Shown here piece by piece: positions 57,444-64,000 of a DNA stretch of 64,000 bases (position 1 is the first letter of the stretch; each line of letters opens with the position of its first letter). This DNA comes from Duganella margarita. GTDB lineage: Bacteria; Pseudomonadota; Gammaproteobacteria; Burkholderiales; Burkholderiaceae_D. The stretch spans positions 62,001 to 126,000 of the forward strand of contig NZ_WWCS01000015.1 of assembly GCF_009857535.1 (NCBI RefSeq), written 5' to 3'. The notes below the pieces were generated by a model. It was not told where the DNA came from and ran no database searches. It was given only the letters and a program-made list of their open reading frames with translations. Made by a program: the position numbers and the translations under genes.

Positions 57444-58213
57444 GGGTGACACCACGATGGCAAGCGATACTGCTGTTCAGCGGCGCGCTGCTGTGCGCGC
57501 CGCTGGCGTGGGCCCAGCCGACCGTGCTGAAGGTGGTGGCGCAAGAAGGCACCGAACCCAAGTTCATCCCGGCCGGCATTGGCCGCGTGGTCGGCCTGTG
57601 CGTCGATCTGTACCGCGCCATCGAACGGGTCGATCCCGGCCTGCAGTTTGTCGGCGACCAGCAATGGCTGCCGCTGCTGCGCGCGCATTCCGAACTGGCC
57701 AGCCACCAGCATGACGCCTTGTGCGCCGTGCAGCGCACCGACGAGCGCACCCGCCAGTATGTCTTCCTCGACCCGCCGCTGTTCCAGTTCCGCTACCAGC
57801 TGATTGCACGCGCCGACGATCCGGCCGTCATCGCCAACTGGGACGATGTGCGCAAGCTTGGCGCGCAAGGCGTGGTGCTGACCAACCGCGGCTACACCAC
57901 GCCGGAAATGCTGGAGCGGATCGGCGGCCTGCGGGTGGATTCCAGCGCCACCAGCCCGGCCATCAACCTGCACAAGCTGGTGGCCGGACGCGGCCGCTTC
58001 TTCCTGCACCGCGCACCCGGCATGCAGGGTTTTATCGCCCGCGCCGGCGTGGCCGGCAAGGTCAAGATCCTGCCGGCGGTGATGGCTTCCACCGATGTCT
58101 ACATGGCGATGGGCACCCACGTCGATCCCGCCGTGCGGCTGCGCGTGCAGCGCGCGGTGGAGCAGCTGGACCGCAGCGGCGAACTAGCCAAGCTGCTGAA
58201 GAAGTGGGACTGA
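57434..58213 (+). CDS. Periplasmic substrate-binding-like protein, paralogue 2
   Basis: 259 residues with a signal peptide (about 1-28, PLAWAQP). It aligns along its length with the preceding protein: QEGTEPKFIPAGIGRVVGLCVDLYRAIERVDPGLQFVGDQQWLPLLRAHSELA, NWDDVRKLGAQGVVLTNRGYTTPEMLERIGGL and LHKLVAGRGRFFLHRAPG. This is a tandem duplication that has diverged. It starts at ATG 57434, overlapping the previous stop by 10 bases, though a GTG at 57446 is an alternative. The end is 6 bases from the convergent phzF stop. Confidence 0.82.
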   Translation: MGLRVTPRWQAILLFSGALLCAPLAWAQPTVLKVVAQEGTEPKFIPAGIGRVVGLCVDLYRAIERVDPGLQFVGDQQWLPLLRAHSELASHQHDALCAVQRTDERTRQYVFLDPPLFQFRYQLIARADDPAVIANWDDVRKLGAQGVVLTNRGYTTPEMLERIGGLRVDSSATSPAINLHKLVAGRGRFFLHRAPGMQGFIARAGVAGKVKILPAVMASTDVYMAMGTHVDPAVRLRVQRAVEQLDRSGELAKLLKKWD

Positions 58214-58219
58214 GCGACC

Positions 58220-59065
58220 TTATTCGCCCAGCCAGCGCGCGCTGCCCGCCACCCGGATCGAACTCCCCTGCTCAACCGGAATCTGCGCTTGCAGATGGCA
58301 AGGCGCGCCCATGTCCTCGCCCTGGATAATCTCGATCGCGCCGCCGTGCGGCCAGTCGAGATCGCGCAGATAGCCGGCCAGCGCCGCCGCCGCTGCGCCG
58401 GTGGCCGGATCCTCATACACGCCGCCCGATGCAAACGCATTGCGCGCATGGAAGCGCTGCGGCGTTTCCGCATAGATCAGCGAGATGGTGGCAAAACCAT
58501 GGCGGCGCATCAGCTCGCGGCCGGCCGCCAGTTCGTAGCGCATCGCGCGCAGCTTGTCGCGGCTTTTCAGCGCCAGAATCAGATGGTGCGCGCCGCCATT
58601 CGCCACCGCCGGCGGAATGCGGTCGTCCAGGTCGGCCAGCGTATAGCCGAACAGCGCCAGCGCCTCCTGCACCAGCGCCGGCGTCGCGGGCGAACTGTGC
58701 GTGGCCGGCGATTGCAGCGCCGCATGCGCGCCGTTGGCGTGCGCGCGCCCCTCGACCGTCACCCGCGTGTGATTGGTGGTCAGCGGAAAAATGCCGTCGC
58801 CATTCTGCTGCGCCAGCACGGCGCCCAGCGCGATCGTCGCGTGGCCGCAGAACGGCACCTCGCCGTCCGGCGAAAAATAGCGCACGCGCCAGCCGTCTTC
58901 GTGCGGCGCTGCAAACACGGTTTCCGAGTAGCCCATCTCGGTGGCAATACGCTGCATCGCCGGCTCTTCCGGCAGCGCCGCGCGAATCATCACGCCGGCC
59001 GGATTGCCGCCCTGCTCGCCGGCGGTGAACGCCGCAACTTTGTGAACTTTGGTAATCGTCTGCAT
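58220..59065 (-). CDS. PhzF family isomerase
   Basis: 281 residues. PhzF/diaminopimelate-epimerase-like fold: TKVHKVAAFTAGEQGGNPAGV at the N-terminus, MGYSETVFA with the conserved Glu, and PFCGHATIALG (about 72-82). The C-terminal part has GVYEDPATGAAAAALAGYL. Homologues include phenazine PhzF, but most family members are of unknown function and no phenazine genes are here. I chose ATG 59065 with AGGAG upstream. Divergent from the S9 peptidase gene. Confidence 0.92.
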   Translation of the reverse strand: MQTITKVHKVAAFTAGEQGGNPAGVMIRAALPEEPAMQRIATEMGYSETVFAAPHEDGWRVRYFSPDGEVPFCGHATIALGAVLAQQNGDGIFPLTTNHTRVTVEGRAHANGAHAALQSPATHSSPATPALVQEALALFGYTLADLDDRIPPAVANGGAHHLILALKSRDKLRAMRYELAAGRELMRRHGFATISLIYAETPQRFHARNAFASGGVYEDPATGAAAAALAGYLRDLDWPHGGAIEIIQGEDMGAPCHLQAQIPVEQGSSIRVAGSARWLGE

Positions 59066-59163
59066 GTTGTCTCCTGGCTGGGAAAGTTGCGGATACTTGA
59101 TTGACAGCAATGAGGGATGTGGCCACTATCGTTGTTTTCACTGACTTTATTACCGAACTCGCC

Positions 59164-61275
59164 ATGACTATACCGCGACTTTCCGTTCTTGCCTTCATCA
59201 TTTCGGCCCAGTTGACTTGCGCCGCGCTGGCCGCCGATGCGGTCCCGGCCAAGCACGCCATCACCCACGAAGACGTCTGGCTGATGAAGCGCGTCGGCGC
59301 ACCGCAGCCGAGTCCGGACGGCCGCTGGGCCGTGTTCTCCGTCACCGATCCGGCCTACGACAGCAAGGAACAATGGTCGGACCTGTGGATCAAATCGCTG
59401 ACCGACGACACGCCGGCGCGCCGCCTGACTTTCAGCAAAGGCAGCGAAGGCTCGGTCAACTGGTCGCCGGACAGCAGGCAACTGATCTTCATCGCCAAGC
59501 GCGACGGCGACGACGCCGGCCAGATCTACCGCATCGACGTCGCCGGCGGCGGCGAAGCCCAGCGCCTGACCACGCTGACCCTGGGTGCGCGCACACCGAA
59601 GTTCAGCCCGGACGGCAAGCAGATCCTGTTCGTCAGCGACATCTTCCCCGGCAACGCCAGCGAAGACGACGTCAAGAAAACCGCCAAGGAACGCAAGGAC
59701 CGCAAATACTCGGCGCGCGCGTACGAAAGCTTCCCGCCGCGCTACTTCGACAAATGGCTGGACGACAAACAGGTGCGCCTGTTCGTGATGGACGCCGCCA
59801 CCGGCGCCAAGCCGCGCGACCTGCTGAGCGGCAGCAAGCTGGCGGCGCTGCCGGGCTTCGGCGGCGGCCAGGGCGACGAAGGCCAGTCGCTGGACGCGAT
59901 CTGGGCGCCGGACGGCAACAGCATCGTCTTCTCGGCCTCGACCAACCGCGACGAACAGGCGCGCAACGCGGCTTACACGCAACTGTTCAGCGTGCCGGTG
60001 ACGGGCGGCGAGGCCACCCAGCTGACCGCCGACAAGCACAGCTACAACAACCTGAAATTCAGCGCCGACGGCAAGACCCTGTTCACGCTGACCGAAGCGG
60101 AAGAGCCAGGCAAGGTCTACGACGTCAGCCGCCTGGCCAGCTTCGCCTGGCCGATCGCCAGCGCCGCGCCGAAAATCCTGACCGCGTCGCTGGACCGCTC
60201 GATCACGCGCTACGCGCTGCCGGCCGGCAGCAACCGCGTGGTGTTCAGCTTCGAATACGCCGGCCTCGAGCAGCTGCACTCGATCAACTACGCCGGCGGC
60301 GACCTGCGCGACGAAGCATCGCTGCCGACCGGCAGCATCAATTCGCTCAACGCCGGCGGCAAGGCGGTGGTGGGAGTGTGGGAATCGGCGATCAATCCGC
60401 CCGAGGTGTACGCCTTCGGCAACGGCGCGCCGAAGCGCCTGACCGCCTTCAACACCGCGCGCGCGGCCGGCATCGACTGGCAGGCGCCGGAACACTTCTG
60501 GTTCAAGGCCAGCGACGGCCGCATGATCTACAACATGCTGATCAAGCCGGCCAACTTTGATCCAAGCAAAAAATATCCGCTGTTCGCAGTGATCCACGGC
60601 GGCGCCGCCAATATGTGGCGTGACCAGTTCGTGCTGCGCTGGAACTACCACCTGCTGGCGCAGCCTGGTTACGTGGTGCTGCTGACCGACTACAAAGGTT
60701 CGACCGGCTACGGCGAAGCATTCGCCCGCGCCATCCAGGGCGATCCGCTGAAAGGTCCGGCCGACGAAATCAACGAAGCGGTCGATGAAGCCATCAAAAA
60801 ATACAGCTACATCGATGGCAGCAAACTGGCGGCCGGCGGCGCCAGCTACGGCGGCCACCTGGCCAACTGGCTGCAAGCCACCACCACCCGCTACAAGGCG
60901 ATCGTCTCGCACGCCGGCGAGATGGACCTGATGATGCAATGGGGCAGCAGCGACAGCATCTGGGGACGCGAAGTCAACAGCGGAGGCCCGGTCTGGGGCG
61001 ACCAGGCCGTGTGGCGCGAACAAAGCCCGGTGCTCCAGGGCGGCAACCACGCCAAGGGTACCGGCTTCACGACGCCGATCCTGATCTCGGTGGGCGAGCT
61101 GGACTACCGAGTCCCCGCCAACAACGCCCTGATGAACTTCGCCACCCAGCAGCGACTACAGGTACCGAGCAAACTGCTGGTCTTCCCCGACGAAAACCAC
61201 TGGATCCTCAAAGGCGAGAACAGCCGCTACTTCTACAACGAAGTGCACGGCTGGCTGGCCAAATACCTGAAATGA
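59164..61275 (+). CDS. S9 family peptidase (acylaminoacyl-peptidase/DPP-like)
   Basis: 703 residues with a signal peptide (about 1-25, ALAADAV), so periplasmic. An N-terminal beta-propeller of WD40-like PD40 repeats (several SPDGRWAVFSV, FSPDGKQILFV and SADGKTLFTL units) is followed by an alpha/beta hydrolase. The catalytic Ser lies in GGASYGGHLANW (near residue 565), Asp in VGELDYRVP and His in PDENHWI. Acts on short peptides. I chose ATG 59164 for the signal peptide; an upstream ATG at 59110 would add a run of acidic residues. Confidence 0.9.
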   Translation: MTIPRLSVLAFIISAQLTCAALAADAVPAKHAITHEDVWLMKRVGAPQPSPDGRWAVFSVTDPAYDSKEQWSDLWIKSLTDDTPARRLTFSKGSEGSVNWSPDSRQLIFIAKRDGDDAGQIYRIDVAGGGEAQRLTTLTLGARTPKFSPDGKQILFVSDIFPGNASEDDVKKTAKERKDRKYSARAYESFPPRYFDKWLDDKQVRLFVMDAATGAKPRDLLSGSKLAALPGFGGGQGDEGQSLDAIWAPDGNSIVFSASTNRDEQARNAAYTQLFSVPVTGGEATQLTADKHSYNNLKFSADGKTLFTLTEAEEPGKVYDVSRLASFAWPIASAAPKILTASLDRSITRYALPAGSNRVVFSFEYAGLEQLHSINYAGGDLRDEASLPTGSINSLNAGGKAVVGVWESAINPPEVYAFGNGAPKRLTAFNTARAAGIDWQAPEHFWFKASDGRMIYNMLIKPANFDPSKKYPLFAVIHGGAANMWRDQFVLRWNYHLLAQPGYVVLLTDYKGSTGYGEAFARAIQGDPLKGPADEINEAVDEAIKKYSYIDGSKLAAGGASYGGHLANWLQATTTRYKAIVSHAGEMDLMMQWGSSDSIWGREVNSGGPVWGDQAVWREQSPVLQGGNHAKGTGFTTPILISVGELDYRVPANNALMNFATQQRLQVPSKLLVFPDENHWILKGENSRYFYNEVHGWLAKYLK

Positions 61276-61369
61276 AATCCGGGGTCAGGTCCCCCATTTC
61301 TACACGAACTGAAGCGTAGCTATTGCTACAGCCTAGCTCGTGTTGAATTGTGAGACCTGACCCCGGATT
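61276..61369. repeat. 94-bp imperfect palindrome, GGGGTC-type repeat
   Basis: Outer arms AATCCGGGGTCAGGTC (61276-61291) and GACCTGACCCCGGATT (61354-61369), perfect over 16 bp. An inner ACACGA/TCGTGT and a central GTAGC-TATT-GCTAC hairpin add to the fold. It occupies almost the entire gap between the convergent S9 and phosphoesterase genes and may serve both as a terminator and as part of a REP-type repeat family. Confidence 0.85.
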
Positions 61370-61370
61370 A

Positions 61371-63518
61371 TTAGTTGAAGCTCAGTGCGCTGCTGCTGGC
61401 GTTGCTGAGCTTCTGCGCTTTCAGGTCGATCGTGAAGTGGTCGCTTGGCTTGCCGGAGCCGAGCCCTTTCAGGATCGCGAATACTTGCTTGAACTGCGAC
61501 TGGAACGCCACCTGCACCGGGTTCTGGTCCGACAGCTGGTCGCCGATCTTGACGATCGCCGCCGGCGACGCCGGGAAGGCGTTCATCAGCACCTTGTATT
61601 GCGCCACCCGCTCGGCGCCCATGTCGCGCAAGGCCAGTTCGCCGGCGTACACGGTGCGGTGGAAGTCGCCATAGAATTCATAGGCGCTGATCTTGGCGAA
61701 GTCGGCCAGCTTGAGGTTGGCGGCGGCGGCCACCTGCTCGGCCTTGGCGGTGGCCGTGGCCCAGTCCGCCGTCAGCTGGCTGGCAGCGACGCTGTCGCCC
61801 GACGCCGCACCCTTGGCGGCGCAGGTCGCGGTGATCGGCAGCACCGACGGGTTGTCCTTCAGCTGCGCCAAGGTGACCTTGGTTTGCAGCTGCGACAAAA
61901 TCAGCATCTGGCGCGCATCCAGCGACATCGCCGCTTCCTTCATTTCGCACGGCCAGTAGTCGCTCATGAAGCGCAGCCGCGACAGTTCGCCGAAGTAGGT
62001 GCGGGTGAATTCGCCATACGATTTGCTGTCGAGGATGCTGCGGTTCCAGCGCTTGGCGACGTCGCCGGCGGCGCTGCTGCCTTGCAGATAGTCATACTCC
62101 ACCTGGTACAGCGGGAACAGTTCGTTGTGGCGCGCCACGCTGTTCAGGCCCACGGTCTGCACGTCGATCACGTCCTTGCTCTGGTAGCTGACGATTTTGT
62201 ACGCCGCGCCAAACACCGCCAGCGACGGCGACTGCACGTTGACCAGGTAGTTGCCGGCGCTGTCCTTGTAGTCGTTGCTGCCGTTGAAGTGCATGTGGCC
62301 GCCGATGTGCAGCGGCAGGCCGGTCGCCGCCAGCGCAGCGGTGGTGGCCGCCGCCGGCATGCGCGACACCTGGAACGCGCCCGGCTTGAACACGGCCTTC
62401 ATCGCATCGGTCTGGTTGGCGTAGAAGTCCATGGTCGGATAGTGCGAGAACGCCATCAGCTGCTTGCCCTGCGCCCTGGCGCGCGCGGTCACCGATTTGA
62501 TCCATTCCATCTGGTGGATCTTGTGCGTCTGCACCTTGTTCCAGCCGGCGTCGCCGGCGTTGTCGAAGCCTTTGAAGGCGGTCGGATTGGCCGGGTCGAA
62601 GTTGGCGTTCGGCACGTGCACATTGGCGTCCAGCGCCAGCAGCCAGACACCCTTGACCGGTTCCACCAAATAGCTGGCGTCGATGATGCTGGCGCAGCGG
62701 CTGTAGGTCTTGCCGGCCACCTTGTACTTGCCGCCCTCGCCTTCGCTGCAAATTTCGAACTTGCGCTTGCTCAGGTCGGCCGCTGCGGCGGCAGCGTCAT
62801 AGCTGTACTTGCCGTCGGCATAGGTGGTGAACGGGGTTTCCCAGTAGACGTCGTTCTTGTTCGGCGCGTAGCCAAATTCGGCCAGCTTGGTCAGCAGCTT
62901 GTCGTAGCCCTGTTCCATCAGCTGGTTGGTGCACACCACTGCCGGGTCTTTGGCTTTGCAGGCGGCGTTGTTGACGGCGTAGATTTTCTGTTCCTTGCCA
63001 TCCTTGGTCAGGAAGTCGTTCTTGCCGGCTTCGTCGTCGTCGAACGGTTCGTTCGGGTCGTGGTTGCCGGGGGCGATGAAGAAGCGCATGCCCTTGGCCT
63101 GGTATTCGTGCAGGATGTCGGTCAGGCCGTCGATGTTGATCGGCTGGGCGTCGTCCGAGATATCGCCCGGCAGCGCCACCAGACGCAGGCCTTTGCTGTA
63201 GGCGTCGTCGAGCGCGGCGCGGAAGGCGAAGTAGTTTTCGTTGAACAGCCGCGTCGAGGTCAGTTGCGCGTACATGGTGCGGATGGTGGCGTTCTTGCCA
63301 TCCTTGGTCGGAATGCCGGCGAACTGCGTGCTTTTCAGATCGCCGTAAATGTTCTCGAAGTGGACGTCGCTCATGAAGGCGACCGCAGTCTGGTTGACCG
63401 TGTCGGCCGGCGCGGTGGCGGCAGCGGGTTGGTTGTCGCTGCCGCAGGCGGCCAGCAGCGCGGATGTGACAATCGCGGCAGCGGCCGTGATGGCCGCTGC
63501 AGGCAAGGCGTAACGCAT
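61371..63518 (-). CDS. Metallophosphoesterase lipoprotein
   Basis: 715 residues. Signal peptide with lipobox LLAAC, Cys25, so a lipid-anchored envelope protein. The calcineurin-like core has all metal motifs: DVHF (51-54, DxH), LPGDISDD, APGNHDPNE, FSHYPT and GGHMHFNG. A long C-terminal region (about 420-715) is helical and of unclear role. Two-metal phosphoesterase, substrate unknown. I chose ATG 63518, with GGAG 6 bases upstream. Convergent with the S9 peptidase. Confidence 0.88.
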   Translation of the reverse strand: MRYALPAAAITAAAAIVTSALLAACGSDNQPAAATAPADTVNQTAVAFMSDVHFENIYGDLKSTQFAGIPTKDGKNATIRTMYAQLTSTRLFNENYFAFRAALDDAYSKGLRLVALPGDISDDAQPINIDGLTDILHEYQAKGMRFFIAPGNHDPNEPFDDDEAGKNDFLTKDGKEQKIYAVNNAACKAKDPAVVCTNQLMEQGYDKLLTKLAEFGYAPNKNDVYWETPFTTYADGKYSYDAAAAAADLSKRKFEICSEGEGGKYKVAGKTYSRCASIIDASYLVEPVKGVWLLALDANVHVPNANFDPANPTAFKGFDNAGDAGWNKVQTHKIHQMEWIKSVTARARAQGKQLMAFSHYPTMDFYANQTDAMKAVFKPGAFQVSRMPAAATTAALAATGLPLHIGGHMHFNGSNDYKDSAGNYLVNVQSPSLAVFGAAYKIVSYQSKDVIDVQTVGLNSVARHNELFPLYQVEYDYLQGSSAAGDVAKRWNRSILDSKSYGEFTRTYFGELSRLRFMSDYWPCEMKEAAMSLDARQMLILSQLQTKVTLAQLKDNPSVLPITATCAAKGAASGDSVAASQLTADWATATAKAEQVAAAANLKLADFAKISAYEFYGDFHRTVYAGELALRDMGAERVAQYKVLMNAFPASPAAIVKIGDQLSDQNPVQVAFQSQFKQVFAILKGLGSGKPSDHFTIDLKAQKLSNASSSALSFN

Positions 63519-63606
63519 ACAAAACTCCATCAGGCTGGTTGCAAACCGCCGCATTGTCACATCGGCAAATGACAACCTGATTACATTTTGGAAGCGCTCC
63601 CAGTTT

Positions 63607-64000
63607 TTATGCGGCCTTGGCTTGCCCCGGCGCGGCGGCGCTGGCGGCGGCCGGCTTGCGGATGATCCAGACCATCGCGGCCGCCGTCAGGCAGGCGGCG
63701 CCGGCAGCGAACAGCGCCGGGTCGTAGGTCAGCAGCAAGGTGCGCACGCGGCCGGCGCCATACGCGGCCACCGCCGCCCCTAACTGGTGGGCAGCGAAGA
63801 TCCAGCCGAACACCATGCCGGCCTTTTCCTTGCCGAAGGTGGCGGCGGTCAGGCGCACGGTCGGCGGCACGGTGGCAATCCAGTCAAGGCCGTAAAACAT
63901 GGCGAACACCGACAGGCCGTACAAGGTGAATGCCGAATACGGCAGCCACAGCAGCGACAGCCCGCGCAGGCCATAGTACATGAACAGCAGCTTGCGGTTG
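63607..64000 (-). CDS. MFS transporter, C-terminal part (truncated by window edge)
   Basis: The final 130 residues of a major facilitator transporter. The reading frame continues off the right edge (bases 63982-64000 encode NRKLLF before MYYGLRGL), so the start is unseen. About four helices are visible, with LRGLSLLWLPYSAFTLYGLSVFAMFYGLDWIATVPPTVRLTAATFG and AGMVFGWIFAAHQLGAAVAAYGAG. The charged and flexible tail ends APGQAKAA. Substrate unknown. Confidence 0.85.
   Translation of the reverse strand, partial: NRKLLFMYYGLRGLSLLWLPYSAFTLYGLSVFAMFYGLDWIATVPPTVRLTAATFGKEKAGMVFGWIFAAHQLGAAVAAYGAGRVRTLLLTYDPALFAAGAACLTAAAMVWIIRKPAAASAAAPGQAKAA

Noticed and set aside
58990..61050. Long minus-strand open frame opposite the S9 peptidase
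   Set aside because: Shadow of the S9 peptidase gene, rich in Gln and Val and without a family match.
61350..63572. Long plus-strand open frame opposite the phosphoesterase
   Set aside because: Shadow of the minus-strand metallophosphoesterase, which has signal peptide, lipobox and all metal motifs.
1..64000. CRISPR arrays, rRNA operons, insertion sequences or prophage
   Set aside because: No direct-repeat/spacer array, no rRNA sequence, no transposase or phage structural gene is present in the window.

Overview
The window is a GC-rich stretch of bacterial chromosome, densely coding on both strands. Gene content and order point to a betaproteobacterium of the order Burkholderiales, most likely Oxalobacteraceae (Massilia/Duganella/Janthinobacterium group). 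The indicators are an orphan phasin, a CysB-type LysR gene after cysTWA, a TonB/ExbB/two-ExbD locus, the Aat plus Bpt N-end-rule pair, a non-zinc L33 and GGGGTC-type palindromic repeats. The family-level assignment is inference. No phage, plasmid, CRISPR array, insertion sequence or rRNA operon is visible, so this is mainly core chromosome with a few accessory patches.

Layout. 0-6 kb: spoVR-like gene, a 0.5 kb structured intergenic region, then tonB-exbB-exbD-exbD and a secreted TPR protein. 6-13.8 kb: housekeeping run ribF, ileS, lspA, coaBC, dut, a degenerate M48-like lipoprotein and a small secreted protein, plus a 42-codon membrane ORF on the minus strand. 14-19.3 kb: accessory singletons (XdhC-like, DMT transporter, AlkA-like glycosylase, methyltransferase, MerR regulator, DUF29) ending at initiator tRNA-fMet. 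19.5-26.3 kb: NUDIX, aat, bpt, pyrD, aldo/keto reductase, TonB-dependent receptor. 26.4-35.1 kb, minus strand: chemoreceptor, then a sulfur-assimilation block (sbp, hydrolase, LsfA-type peroxiredoxin, TauE/SafE, cysT, cysW, cysA, cysB). 35.2-40.1 kb: dgkA, iclR, pbpG, nitroreductase, DMT transporter, phasin. 40.3-45.6 kb, minus strand: livFGMH without a binding protein, ispH, FKBP. 45.7-51.8 kb: radC, rpmB-rpmG, desaturase, MscS channel, rsmB, purN. 51.9-56 kb: barstar-like protein, glycine-zipper protein, spermidine-synthase-like protein, GspE/PilB-like ATPase, tRNA-Lys. 56.1-64 kb: PaaA-like/ParE toxin-antitoxin pair, two tandem periplasmic binding-protein paralogues, PhzF, S9 peptidase, lipoprotein phosphoesterase, and a truncated MFS gene at the window edge.

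How parts work together. The TonB motor could energise the TonB-dependent receptor near 24-26 kb. The sulfur block supplies sulfate import, its CysB regulator and a peroxiredoxin of a type linked to sulfate limitation. Aat and Bpt both attach destabilising residues to protein N-termini. rpmB-rpmG form a classic ribosomal-protein operon with a clear sigma70-type promoter.

I did not find a convincing new multi-gene system. The best leads are the non-coding regions with several perfect inverted repeats (1756-1931 and 52393-52640), a predicted catalytically dead M48 relative, two back-to-back periplasmic sensor-like proteins without a transporter, an orphan barstar-like protein, and REP-like palindromes that probably belong to a family dispersed elsewhere in the genome.
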